From: Gillisella vitis
GTDB taxonomy: Bacteria > Pseudomonadota > Alphaproteobacteria > Rhizobiales > Rhizobiaceae
Reading direction: 5' to 3'
DNA: 64,000 nucleotides
Assembly: GCA_009744235.1 (NCBI GenBank)
Contig: WPHV01000003.1
Location: 398,425-462,424 of the forward strand
Part shown: positions 36,819 through 45,733 of the stretch, in pieces
Layout: each line of letters begins with the position of its first letter
Numbering within the stretch: the first letter of the stretch is position 1
Notes under the pieces: model-generated
What the model saw: the letters and a program-made list of their open reading frames with translations, nothing else
Told to the model about the DNA's origin: nothing
The model's database searches: none
Translations under genes and position numbers: made by a program

Positions 36819-38498
36819 CTAGCGATCCCGGAACCGATTGGTAATCGGATAACGGCGATCCCGGCCAAAGTTTTTCTTGGTGATCTTCACGCCCGGAGCC
36901 GACTGGCGGCGCTTGTATTCGGCCAGATAAAGCAGGTGTTCGATGCGATGCACGGTGGCGATGTCATGGCCGCGCGCCAAAATCTCGTCCACCGACATTT
37001 CCTTTTCCACCAGGCATTCCAAGATGTCATCCAGCACCGGATAGGGCGGCAGGCTGTCCTGGTCCTTCTGGTCGGGGCGCAGTTCGGCAGATGGGGCCTT
37101 GGAGATGATGTTGGCCGGAATGACCTCACCCGCCGGGCCAAGCGCACCCACTGGCACATGGCCATTGCGCCAAGCCGACAGCGCATAGACCTGCATCTTG
37201 TAGAGGTCCTTGATCGGATTGAAGCCGCCGTTCATGTCGCCGTAGAGCGTCGCATAGCCCACCGACATTTCCGATTTATTGCCCGTGGTTACCACCATCG
37301 AGCCGAACTTGTTGGACACCGCCATCAGGATAGTGCCACGGGTGCGGCTTTGCAGGTTTTCCTCGGTAATGCCGCTTTCCGTTCCCTCGAACATATCGGC
37401 AAGGCTGGAGAGAAAGCCCTCTACCGGCTCTGAAATCGGCACGATGTCATAATGGCAGCCAAGCGCCTTGGCGCAATCGGCGGCATCCTTGAAGCTTTCC
37501 TCGGATGTGTAGCGATAGGGCAGCATGATGGTGCGCACCCGCTCATGCCCCAGCGCATCGACGGCCATTGCCGCACAAATCGCCGAATCAATGCCACCGG
37601 ACAGGCCGAGCACCACACTCTTGAAGCCGTTCTTGTTCACATAATCGCGGAAACCCAACATGCAGGCGCGGTAATCCGCCTCCTCACCCTCGGGGATATC
37701 AGAGACTTTGCCTGCCGCGCAACTCCAGCCATCGGCGTCCCGCGTCCAGGTGGTCAGCACAATGCTTTCCTCGAACTGCGGCATCTGAAAAGCCAGCGTC
37801 TTATCCGCATTGAAGCAGAAGCTGGCACCATCGAACACCAGTTCGTCTTGCCCGCCCACCTGATTGGCGAAAACCAGCGGCAAGCCGCTTTCGATCACCT
37901 GGCGCAGCACGACCTGATAGCGCACCTGAAGCTTGCCATGGTAATAGGGCGATCCATTGGGAACCAGCAGAATTTCCGCACCGCTTTCGGCCAGTGTCTC
38001 GCAAACGCCGAGATCGTTCCAGATTTCCTCGCAGATCGGCACGCCCAGCCGCACGCCACGGAAGCTCACCGGTCCCGGCATGTCGCCTTCGACAAACACC
38101 CGCTTCTCATCGAATTCGCCGTAATTGGGCAGATCGATCTTGTCGCGCAGACCGAGGATTTTGCCGCCATCGATGATCGCCACCGAATTGTGCCGGCCTT
38201 TATCGCCCTGACGCGGAAAGCCGATGATAACTCCCGGTCCGCCATCGGCGGTATCGGCGGCCAGTTCATCCACCGCTGCCTTACAGGCTTGAAGGAAGGC
38301 GGGTTTCAGCACCAGATCTTCCGGCGGATAGCCGGAAATGAACAGCTCGGATAGCAACAGAAGATCGGCCCCCAGCGCGGCGGCCTTGGCGCGGGCGGCC
38401 CGGGCAAGGCTGAGATTGCCCACCACATCGCCCACGGTCGGGTTGAACTGAGCCACGGCAATGCGCAGCGTTTCGGGTCTTTGGACTGTGTCGCTCAT
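36819..38498 (-). CDS. nadE: Glutamine-dependent NAD+ synthetase
   Basis: Last step of NAD+ synthesis, amidating deamido-NAD+ with ammonia drawn from glutamine. The 559-residue protein has an N-terminal nitrilase-type glutaminase domain with the Glu51-Lys120-Cys156 triad (LSELFISGYPPEDL, LRDKIDLPNYGEF, GVPICEEIWND) and a C-terminal synthetase domain with the P-loop SGGIDS at 300-305 and TTGNKSEMSVGYATLYGDM. Length is as expected for the two-domain form. The TolB-like gene follows after five bases. Confidence 0.97.
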   Translation of the reverse strand: MSDTVQRPETLRIAVAQFNPTVGDVVGNLSLARAARAKAAALGADLLLLSELFISGYPPEDLVLKPAFLQACKAAVDELAADTADGGPGVIIGFPRQGDKGRHNSVAIIDGGKILGLRDKIDLPNYGEFDEKRVFVEGDMPGPVSFRGVRLGVPICEEIWNDLGVCETLAESGAEILLVPNGSPYYHGKLQVRYQVVLRQVIESGLPLVFANQVGGQDELVFDGASFCFNADKTLAFQMPQFEESIVLTTWTRDADGWSCAAGKVSDIPEGEEADYRACMLGFRDYVNKNGFKSVVLGLSGGIDSAICAAMAVDALGHERVRTIMLPYRYTSEESFKDAADCAKALGCHYDIVPISEPVEGFLSSLADMFEGTESGITEENLQSRTRGTILMAVSNKFGSMVVTTGNKSEMSVGYATLYGDMNGGFNPIKDLYKMQVYALSAWRNGHVPVGALGPAGEVIPANIISKAPSAELRPDQKDQDSLPPYPVLDDILECLVEKEMSVDEILARGHDIATVHRIEHLLYLAEYKRRQSAPGVKITKKNFGRDRRYPITNRFRDR

Positions 38499-39021
38499 GG
38501 CTCAAGGTTTACCCCGGCCATCGGTGGACTGCAACGGCCCAAAACGACCTGCTGAGATGAAAAATAGTGCGTTCCGGTTTCCTCAAAAGAGCATGGAGGG
38601 CGCGGCTCTATTGCAGGCAACAAACCGAGAAGATGGATTTTGGCCCACGTCCTACCTGATATAATTGACGGCGAGCGTCATCTTGCTCCCGTGAATGCCA
38701 GTCAAATATGCTTGAAACTATTTTGAAATATTCAAGTTCTCGAGGGGCCGCACCGTCCCTGATATCAGCAGGAGAATACCAAAGACAGTTTGTTAAACAG
38801 GAATTTTTATTCCCATATATTTTATGGGACAAAGCACGTATGTTTTGAGCATGATCGTTGCATCGGCATCGCAATGAAAATACAAGGTAGCACGATGATC
38901 TTGGATGAAGATTAACCGGAAGTTGCCTGGCTTACCGCTATTCTTGTTGCCATAGAGCGTTCACTAAGACAGCCGTCAAAAAACACCTATTGCTCTTTCG
39001 TCATTGTCGGGTTCAACACAG
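38499..39021. other. 523-bp intergenic region
   Basis: No firm gene. A 46-codon open frame (38708-38848, plus strand, starting MLETILKYSSSRGAAPSLI) has unusual AT-rich codons for this chromosome and no ribosome site; it may be a gene remnant. The promoter of nadE should be in the left part. No hairpin terminator was recognised. Confidence 0.3.
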
Positions 39022-40002
39022 ATGTTGTCATCTCCGCGTTCACAAATCTCATCTCCATCCCTTCTGAGCCGTGAGGCGATAGCAGCGCATCCGCTGTTTC
39101 CGGAAATCGAGCGGGAAATTGCCCGGCACCTGATTGGGATACATCTTAAAACACCGCGCCTCTCACGCCTCAAGGCCTGTCACCGCAAATGGTTGATGTC
39201 GCATTCCATGTATGCGCTTGCCTTGCAGCGAACCCCGGAAGATCCGCTTTCGGGTCTGACGGCCTCCCGCTTCATGGATGCGGCCATGCAATTGGGCGCG
39301 GCAAGCCGCAATACCGCAGCGTCATTTTTGGCCGAACTTTCCGCCTATAAATTTATAGAGGAAATAGAAAACCCGGCCGACCGGCGAATGCGTATCCTGG
39401 TGCCGACGGCAGCAACCGAGACGGCGATGGTCTCCTGGTTTTTGGGGCATCTGGATTGCCTTGACCGGCTGGATGACGGAGGCCGCCGTGCGCTGGCCGA
39501 TGCCAATCCGCTTATTTTCAGGATTGCCCAGCCGATGATCGCCCAGGCTCTGGTGGTGGACCCTGATTGGCGCATACCGCGTGAGACGATTGCTCCGTTT
39601 CTCAATTCGGACATGGGTGGCATGGTGTTGCACGGCATGATCAGCCAGATCCCGGATTTGCCCGATGCTGATAGGCTCTATCGGCTTGGACCAATCAGCC
39701 TTGCCGCGCTTGGAGAGACCTATCTGATCTCGATCACCAATCTGAAGCGGATGTTCAAGAAGGCACAGGAAGAGGAGCTGCTTGGCTGGGAACTGCCCCG
39801 CCGCCGTGGCAATGTCTGGCTGTCACAGCGTTTTGTCGATGATTATTTCCATTGGCAATCGACAAAGTTCGAAGCCATCAACACTGCCTTCTGGAAAGCG
39901 GTTGCCCAGGTCAACGCTTTGACGCCGCATCAGACTGAACAAACGAGAGCTGAGTTGTCCCAAGCTGAGAAAACCAGAGCGGACTTCAAAGTGTTTTCTT
40001 GA
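39022..40002 (+). CDS. Hypothetical protein with possible winged-helix domain
   Basis: A 326-residue soluble protein that I do not recognise. Between residues about 65 and 105, FMDAAMQLGAASRNTAASFLAELSAYKFIEEI looks like a winged-helix DNA-binding unit, which suggests a regulator. The C-terminal end is glutamine-rich and polar. No ribosome site is clear; the ATG at 39022 is chosen over a TTG at 39004. The stop end overlaps the end of the convergent lpxXL gene by 17 bases. A transcription factor is the best guess. Confidence 0.6.
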   Translation: MLSSPRSQISSPSLLSREAIAAHPLFPEIEREIARHLIGIHLKTPRLSRLKACHRKWLMSHSMYALALQRTPEDPLSGLTASRFMDAAMQLGAASRNTAASFLAELSAYKFIEEIENPADRRMRILVPTAATETAMVSWFLGHLDCLDRLDDGGRRALADANPLIFRIAQPMIAQALVVDPDWRIPRETIAPFLNSDMGGMVLHGMISQIPDLPDADRLYRLGPISLAALGETYLISITNLKRMFKKAQEEELLGWELPRRRGNVWLSQRFVDDYFHWQSTKFEAINTAFWKAVAQVNALTPHQTEQTRAELSQAEKTRADFKVFS

Positions 40003-40918
40003 TGTTCCAGCGGTCGTGATACCAAAGCCACTGCTCGGGATATTCGCGCACCCAGCTCTCGACCTTGTCATTCAGCATTTGCGCGGTCGCCTGGACATCG
40101 ACCCGGCCTTGACCATCCTTCGGGATGTCGACCTTCGGTTCGATTTCCAGCCGGTAGCGATTACCGGGCAGACGGATACAGCGGGCCGGATAGATATCGC
40201 AGCCGAACTGTCGCACCAGCTTGGCCAGTAGCGGATTGGTGCGCACTTCGCTCCCAAAGAACGTCGTGGGCTGGCCCTTCTTGAACTTCTGGTCGACCAG
40301 CACGCCGACCCCCTTGCCTGCTTCCAGCTGGCGGGCCAGATGAAAGGACGAACCCGCATGGGAGGGCACGAGATTGCCCATCCGCGCCCGGCGGAAATCG
40401 AACACCATGTCGGCGATATAGGGATTATTGGGCGGGCGAAACAGCACCGTCACATAAAGGCCGAAGGCAGCGCCCGCCACCGGCAACATTTCAAAATTGC
40501 CGGTATGGCCGGTAAAAACGATGAACGGGCGCGGATTTTCCAACAGGTCCATAAAGATCGGAATGCCGGAAACCTCAACGCGACCCTCTCCCAGCTTTTC
40601 CGGGTCGAAATCGAACAACTCATCCAGAAACACATATTCGGCGATCTGTCGGCCCATATGGCCCCAGGCGGCCAGCGCGATGATCTCGATTTCCGCCTCG
40701 GATTTTTCCGGAAAGGCATTGCGCAGATTGGTCAGCATCAACCGGTGGCGCTTCAGCTTCGGCCCGATAAACCGTACCAGCCGATCCGCACCGTTCAAGG
40801 CTGTATCGGCAGGAAACAATTTCAGCAGCGTCAGCAAGACCAGGATGAACTTGGCCACCAGCCATTGCGGAAATCTCCGCAGGCCCAGCACGACCTTTGT
40901 CAGAACCCGACGGAGCAT
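39986..40918 (-). CDS. lpxXL: Very-long-chain acyl transferase for lipid A
   Basis: Transfers the 27-hydroxyoctacosanoate-type acyl group from AcpXL to lipid A at the inner membrane. The 310-residue protein belongs to the LpxL/LpxM family: an N-terminal membrane anchor (WLVAKFILVLLTLLKLFP), the active-site HX4E motif in FTGHTGNFEMLP near 137, and VGVLVDQKFKKGQPTTFFG near 200. The ATG at 40918 comes two bases after the stop codon of the upstream dehydrogenase gene. It is last in the run acpXL-fabZ-fabF2-fabF1-adh-lpxXL, which fixes its role. Confidence 0.92.
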   Translation of the reverse strand: MLRRVLTKVVLGLRRFPQWLVAKFILVLLTLLKLFPADTALNGADRLVRFIGPKLKRHRLMLTNLRNAFPEKSEAEIEIIALAAWGHMGRQIAEYVFLDELFDFDPEKLGEGRVEVSGIPIFMDLLENPRPFIVFTGHTGNFEMLPVAGAAFGLYVTVLFRPPNNPYIADMVFDFRRARMGNLVPSHAGSSFHLARQLEAGKGVGVLVDQKFKKGQPTTFFGSEVRTNPLLAKLVRQFGCDIYPARCIRLPGNRYRLEIEPKVDIPKDGQGRVDVQATAQMLNDKVESWVREYPEQWLWYHDRWNIKKTL

Positions 40919-40920
40919 GA

Positions 40921-41949
40921 TCAATCCATTTTCAGGATGATTTTGCCAAAGATCTGGCGGCTTTCCATCCGGGTCAGCGCCACATCAATATCCTCGAACG
41001 TCACCTGCGTATCTATAACAGGATGAACGAGGCCACGGGCCATTTTCTGCATGGCATTGGCCATGTTTTCCATCCGGCAGCCAAACGAGCCAAGCAGTTT
41101 CAATTGCTGTTGGAACAGCATCATCAAGTTCAGATCGGTCGAAACGCCTGAGGTCGAACCACAGGTCACAAGGCGCCCGCCGCGCTTCATGCACAGCATG
41201 GAGCCTGCCCAGGTATCCTTGCCGACATGTTCGAACACAACGTCGACGCCCTTTTTCTTGGTCAGCTTGCGCACCACGCCTTCAAACCGGTCGGTGCGGT
41301 AGTTGATGACGTGATCGGCACCCAGCGCCCGCGCCCGCTCGATCTTGTCGTCCGAGCCGACGGTGGTGATCACTGTGCAACCGATCTTCTTGGCCAGCTG
41401 TATAGCCGCCGTACCGATGCCGGAGCCGCCAGCATGGACGAGAATGGTTTCGCCCGGCTCCAGCTTGGCATTGTCGAACAGCATATGCTCGACCGTGCCG
41501 AAAGTGACTGGCGCAAGCGCTGCGGCAATTGCATCGACGCCTGGAGGGGCCGGAACCAGCAGGCGGGCCGGAATATTGATCTTTTCCTGGGCAAAGCCGT
41601 CCAGATGGAAGCCATGCACACCGCCGACATGTTCGCAGAGATTGTCACGGCCATCACGGCAGGGCTTACACAGGCCGCAGGTGCGCGCGCCATAGACCGC
41701 CGCCAGCTGGCCGGGCAGAATATTGCCGACGCCGGGGCCGATAGCCTCGACCACGCCGGAGGCTTCCGCGCCGATCACCAGCGGCATCTTGCGCTTGGCA
41801 AAGGCCATGCCGCGCCAACCCCAGACATCGATATGGTTCAGCGCCACCGCCTTGACCCGCAGCGTCACTTCACCGGGACCGGGCGCATCCGGCTCCGGCA
41901 GGTCGGTGATTTCAAGCTTACGGTCTTCGATCAATTGCAATGCGCGCAT
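40921..41949 (-). CDS. Zinc-type alcohol dehydrogenase of the VLCFA lipid A cluster
   Basis: Medium-chain dehydrogenase/reductase of 342 residues. It has the N-terminal GroES-like fold starting MRALQLIEDRKLEITDLPEPDAPGPGEVTLRV, a structural zinc loop with cysteines in GARTCGLCKPCRDGRDNLCEHV, and the NADPH-binding Rossmann motif VHAGGSGIGTAAIQLAKKIG near 172. Known cluster members of this type (adh2XL) are needed for the long hydroxylated acyl chain, but the exact step is unsettled. It is separated from fabF1 by about 75 bases and abuts lpxXL. Confidence 0.9.
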   Translation of the reverse strand: MRALQLIEDRKLEITDLPEPDAPGPGEVTLRVKAVALNHIDVWGWRGMAFAKRKMPLVIGAEASGVVEAIGPGVGNILPGQLAAVYGARTCGLCKPCRDGRDNLCEHVGGVHGFHLDGFAQEKINIPARLLVPAPPGVDAIAAALAPVTFGTVEHMLFDNAKLEPGETILVHAGGSGIGTAAIQLAKKIGCTVITTVGSDDKIERARALGADHVINYRTDRFEGVVRKLTKKKGVDVVFEHVGKDTWAGSMLCMKRGGRLVTCGSTSGVSTDLNLMMLFQQQLKLLGSFGCRMENMANAMQKMARGLVHPVIDTQVTFEDIDVALTRMESRQIFGKIILKMD

Positions 41950-42025
41950 GGCTATCTTCCTTCGCCCGAGGGCTTATTTTATTGTCTTTCCTGTCCCGGT
42001 CGTGGCCGGGCCGGGTGAAGCCTTA

Positions 42026-43327
42026 TCAGGCAGGTTCAAGGGTCATGACAAGGCTGGCATTCTGCCCGCCGAAACCGAAACTGTTGGATAGCACAGCCGA
42101 AACCTGTGCGTCGCGCTTGACGTTCGGCACCACGTCCAGCTCCACGGTCGGATCGGGATTGGTATAGTTGATGGTCGGCGGCAGCGTTCCGGTCAGCATG
42201 GTCTGGATCGAAAACACCGCTTCGACCGCACCGGCCGCCGTCAGCGTGTGACCGATCATCGACTTGTTGGACGAGACCGGGATCTGGTCCTTCAACCGCT
42301 CACCAAACACCGACAGCATGGCACCATATTCCATCTTGTCGTTTTCTGGCGTCGAGGTGCCATGCGCATTGATATAGCCGATGCCGTCATCGGAAAGACC
42401 GGCATCTTCAAGGGCTGCGCGGATGGTGGCAATGGCCGGGCCGCCGTCCGGTGAGGAACGGGTGCGGTGGAAATGATCGGCCTTTTCGCCACAGCCCTTC
42501 ATGATGCCCAGCACCTTGGCGCCACGGGCAATGGCCGCTTCGAGCGATTCCAGCACCAGTGTTGCTGCACCTTCGGCGATCACAAAACCGTCGCGATCCT
42601 TGCTGAAGGGTTTCGATGCCTTTTCCGGCGGATCGTTCTGGGTAGACAGCGCCGAAAGCAGTGCAAAGCGGATCAGCGCCTCGGCACCGACGGAACCATC
42701 GGTTGCCACCGTCAGCGCCCGGTCCGTGCGGCCCTGACGAATGGCCTCGACGCCAAGCTGGATGGCTGTCGCGCCCGAAGCACAGGCCGTGGACAAGGTC
42801 ACTGGCAGGCCGCGTGTGCCGAACCGGTCGGCGAGACGCTCGGAAATCGAGCCGAACTGTACGGCTTCCAGAAACACCGGATCGGCCTCGGCGCGCATGG
42901 CAGCCAGCAGCCGCTGATAGGCGTGGCCCTCGGCGCTTTCGGCAGGCGCACGTTCGGCAAGCGCAAAACGATCGTCCCATTCCGGCTCGACCGGCGGGGC
43001 GGCGAGAAACAGCGGACCTTCGAAATCGCCGGACAGGCCAGCCTGGGCGAGCGCCTCGATGGTGGTTTCCCGCGCCATGGCATAGGAACGTTCAACGGCA
43101 TTGATGGCCGGAATATCGATGAAGTCCACAGTGCCGCTGATGCGGGTATTCAGCCCTTCGGTCGGAAACCGGGTGATCTTGTGGATGCCGGACACGCCAC
43201 CGGTCAGCTTTGCCCAATTGTCGGCAAGCCCCTGACCGAGCGAGGTGATGACGCCCATGCCGGTGACGGCGATGATCGGGCGACCGAGATGATCCTTGAA
43301 ACGGGATTCGAAACCGGATTGTGTCAT
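42026..43327 (-). CDS. fabF1XL: Beta-ketoacyl-ACP synthase of the VLCFA lipid A cluster, catalytic subunit (FabF1)
   Basis: Chain-elongating condensing enzyme acting on AcpXL-bound acyl chains. The 433-residue KAS II type protein has the full Cys-His-His set: Cys182 in LSTACASGATAI, His322 in NAHGTSTPEND and His360 in NKSMIGHTLTAAGAVEA. The ATG at 43327 follows GAGGAGAG and gives MTQSGFESRFKDHLG. It starts ten bases after the stop codon of the FabF2 gene, so the two are likely made together. Confidence 0.93.
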   Translation of the reverse strand: MTQSGFESRFKDHLGRPIIAVTGMGVITSLGQGLADNWAKLTGGVSGIHKITRFPTEGLNTRISGTVDFIDIPAINAVERSYAMARETTIEALAQAGLSGDFEGPLFLAAPPVEPEWDDRFALAERAPAESAEGHAYQRLLAAMRAEADPVFLEAVQFGSISERLADRFGTRGLPVTLSTACASGATAIQLGVEAIRQGRTDRALTVATDGSVGAEALIRFALLSALSTQNDPPEKASKPFSKDRDGFVIAEGAATLVLESLEAAIARGAKVLGIMKGCGEKADHFHRTRSSPDGGPAIATIRAALEDAGLSDDGIGYINAHGTSTPENDKMEYGAMLSVFGERLKDQIPVSSNKSMIGHTLTAAGAVEAVFSIQTMLTGTLPPTINYTNPDPTVELDVVPNVKRDAQVSAVLSNSFGFGGQNASLVMTLEPA

Positions 43328-43337
43328 ATCTCTCTCC

Positions 43338-44543
43338 TCACGCCTCAGCCGACAGATGGGCCATGCCTTCGCCGCGCACGTAACCGACCGTGGTGACAAC
43401 GGCCTGGCGGGCCGGTTTGGTCATCGCCGCTTCGCCGGTGGGATCGAAAGCCGGGACAATGGTTTCTCCATCGAGCGCCAGCGCCGCCAGCGCCAGGCCC
43501 AGAGGAAACTGCGCTTCGAGCCCGTGGCCGGTTATGCCACCGAAGCCGCGAATGGCCGCACCCGGAAAGGCTTTTTCCAGCGCTATTTTTTCCCGGGCGG
43601 AAATCTCATGCATGCCGCTCGCACCCGACAGGACCAGCGCATCTGCGCCAATATCCTTGCCGACCGAACCTGCCATGCGGTTCAAACGCTTTTCCAACCC
43701 GCCATTGGCACGCTGGCCACGGTCGCCCTCGATGGCGTCGAGCACTGCATAGATATGGGCACCTCGCGCCTCGGCATAAGCGCGCTGTTCCAGAACCAGA
43801 AACGCGCCGACGGTGCCGAGAATCATGCCGCCGCCCTCGCCTGACTGGCGCTGCCAAAGCGGCATCCAGGGGCCGGTCGTATGGGCCTGAATGCCCTCCA
43901 CCAGCAGAAAGATATCATCGCGGTCAGCCACGAACGCGCCACCCACCAGCGAATGGGTGGATTGACCGGCACGAATGCGCGCGAATGCCGTCTCGATTGC
44001 GGAAATCCCCGCGGCCTCTTCGCCCATAAAGGTGCGCGATGACCCGGTGACTTTATGGACGATGGAAATATTCCCGGCCATCAGATTGGAAAGCTGAGCC
44101 AGAAACAGGGTCGGGCGCAGCTCGGTCGTCAGCTTTTCATTGACCAGTTGAGCGCGATCGTTGCGCTTCAAGCCTTCATTGACGATCAGCGTATCAACAT
44201 TGATGTCACGCTCGCCGCCACCGGCTGCCACGATCATGTCCATCGTGGCGCAGGCCTGCACGTCGTCCTTCAGCCCGGCATCGTTGAGCGCCAGACCGGC
44301 GGCATAGACGCCAAGCCTCTGCCAGTTTTCCATCTGCCGCTGGTCGCCACGCTTGGCGATCTGGGTCGACCAATCGATCTGCGGCATCGGATGAATGGGG
44401 TAAGGCGCAAATTTTTCCACCTCGACCGGCGGCACGGCTGCCGTTCCCGCGGACAGAAGCGCAAGATGCGGCTCCTTGCCGGTTCCGTGGCAGCTTACAA
44501 TGCCAATGCCGGTGATCACCACATCGTTGGGCGTCTTATGCAT
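43338..44543 (-). CDS. fabF2XL: Beta-ketoacyl-ACP synthase homologue lacking the active-site cysteine (FabF2)
   Basis: A 401-residue KAS-fold protein of the VLCFA cluster. Alignment of the fold against FabF1 puts SRTFMGEEAAGISAIETAF at the nucleophile elbow, so the cysteine is replaced by acidic residues, and the first active-site histidine block NAHGT is lost; only the second region (FGGITGHGLEAQF) keeps a histidine. It cannot condense alone. By analogy with chain-length factors of polyketide synthases it probably pairs with FabF1. The start ATG at 44543 (MHKTPNDVVITGIG) has GAGG eight bases upstream. Confidence 0.9.
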   Translation of the reverse strand: MHKTPNDVVITGIGIVSCHGTGKEPHLALLSAGTAAVPPVEVEKFAPYPIHPMPQIDWSTQIAKRGDQRQMENWQRLGVYAAGLALNDAGLKDDVQACATMDMIVAAGGGERDINVDTLIVNEGLKRNDRAQLVNEKLTTELRPTLFLAQLSNLMAGNISIVHKVTGSSRTFMGEEAAGISAIETAFARIRAGQSTHSLVGGAFVADRDDIFLLVEGIQAHTTGPWMPLWQRQSGEGGGMILGTVGAFLVLEQRAYAEARGAHIYAVLDAIEGDRGQRANGGLEKRLNRMAGSVGKDIGADALVLSGASGMHEISAREKIALEKAFPGAAIRGFGGITGHGLEAQFPLGLALAALALDGETIVPAFDPTGEAAMTKPARQAVVTTVGYVRGEGMAHLSAEA

Positions 44544-44676
44544 GTCTATAACCTCTTCAGCAATGCCGGGCGATCCGCGCCAGCACTGCGACATACCGTC
44601 CATTCCCAGGCCCGAGCCGGAAAGCTCCAAGGCCTGCAAGGGCCGCCATGCCCTACTCCGACAGACGACTTTACGC

Positions 44677-44709
44677 AATAAGGCCGCACACAAAAGCGGC
44701 GGCCTTATT
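44677..44709 (-). terminator. Hairpin between fabZ and fabF2
   Basis: Perfect 11-bp stem AATAAGGCCGC (44677-44687) and GCGGCCTTATT (44699-44709), loop 11 bases, in the 289-base gap after the fabZ stop codon. There is no long U run, so partial termination or transcript processing within the cluster is as likely as a full stop. Confidence 0.5.
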
Positions 44710-44832
44710 GACGAAACTTTAAAGATCTCACTTAGAATCCGCCAGGTTCATATTGAAACGGACAGATTCTCACTCTCTTTGTTTAAGTTTGTCTTTTCAG
44801 GAAAACCGGTTTCCAAGTTTCCCTGATAAACT

Positions 44833-45306
44833 CTATTGCGCAGCAGCAATCGCCGCCATCAGGCCGATCTGCTCGGCGCGGCTGCGGACGATATCGCCCA
44901 GCGGCACTTCGTCAAAAGACATAGTGCGCAGCTTCAGCTGGCAATCCGCCACTTTCTTGCCCGCCGAGGTGATCTTCGCCTTGGTCACCGCAAAGCCGGA
45001 CCCTTCGTGCTCCAGATGCGCCTCGATATCCAGAACCGCGTTCGGCTCGACAAAGCTGCGCATCTTGGCACCATCCACCGACATCAGGAACGGCATAGAG
45101 GCAAACTTCGTCACAGCCAGAACCAGCAGACCGGACGCCTGCGCCATGGTTTCGATCAACAGAACGCCAGGTACCAGCGGCATCCCCGGAAAATGCCCCT
45201 CGAACACGGGGCTGTTTTCCGGCACCACCGATTGGGCCTTCAAGGTCAGGGCAGACAGATCCACCGTCTCGACCTTGTCGATCATCTGGAAATATTCCAG
45301 CAGCAT
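44833..45306 (-). CDS. fabZXL: 3-hydroxyacyl-ACP dehydratase of the VLCFA lipid A cluster
   Basis: Dehydrates 3-hydroxyacyl chains during elongation of the lipid A long acyl group. The 157-residue hot-dog protein has the active-site block VFEGHFPGMPLVPGVLLIETMAQ with the catalytic histidine and glutamate, near residues 35-57. The start ATG at 45306 lies 41 bases after the acpXL stop codon. Its sequence is FabZ-like rather than FabA-like. Confidence 0.9.
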   Translation of the reverse strand: MLLEYFQMIDKVETVDLSALTLKAQSVVPENSPVFEGHFPGMPLVPGVLLIETMAQASGLLVLAVTKFASMPFLMSVDGAKMRSFVEPNAVLDIEAHLEHEGSGFAVTKAKITSAGKKVADCQLKLRTMSFDEVPLGDIVRSRAEQIGLMAAIAAAQ

Positions 45307-45347
45307 TCAAAGATCCCCCGGCAATGGCGGTGACAATCCTAAGCAGA

Positions 45348-45626
45348 TCAAGCCTTGGCGGCCCTGAGTTCGTCGATCTTGGAGCAGAGGTTCTTCAGCA
45401 CGAAATATTCTTCCGTGGAAACCTTGCCTTCGTTGACATCCTGGGTCCACTGTTCGAGCGGAATCTTGATGCCGAATTCCTTGTCGATCGCAAAAACGAT
45501 GTCGAGGAAATCGAGGCTGTCGATTCCCAGATCATCGATCGTGTGGCTCTCAGGAGTGATGGTTTCCCGATCGATCTCGCTGGTCTCAGCAATAATGTCG
45601 GCAACTTTGTCAAATGTAGCGGTCAC
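45348..45626 (-). CDS. acpXL: Acyl carrier protein AcpXL
   Basis: Specialised carrier for the very-long-chain fatty acid of rhizobial lipid A. The 92-residue acidic protein has the phosphopantetheine attachment site [14 protein letters not shown] with Ser37. It starts at GTG 45626 with AAGGA eight bases upstream. It is first in the cluster acpXL-fabZ-fabF2-fabF1-adh-lpxXL, and its promoter should be in the 107 bases before it. Confidence 0.95.
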   Translation of the reverse strand: MTATFDKVADIIAETSEIDRETITPESHTIDDLGIDSLDFLDIVFAIDKEFGIKIPLEQWTQDVNEGKVSTEEYFVLKNLCSKIDELRAAKA

Positions 45627-45733
45627 GCCAATTATCCTTCAGAATTTCAAATTCAGCGTCCCACATAGGCAAAACTCGGACAAAAGCCAATGGCCTGTTT
45701 TGTGCGCTCGCAGCAAAAATGCAGACCTATTCG

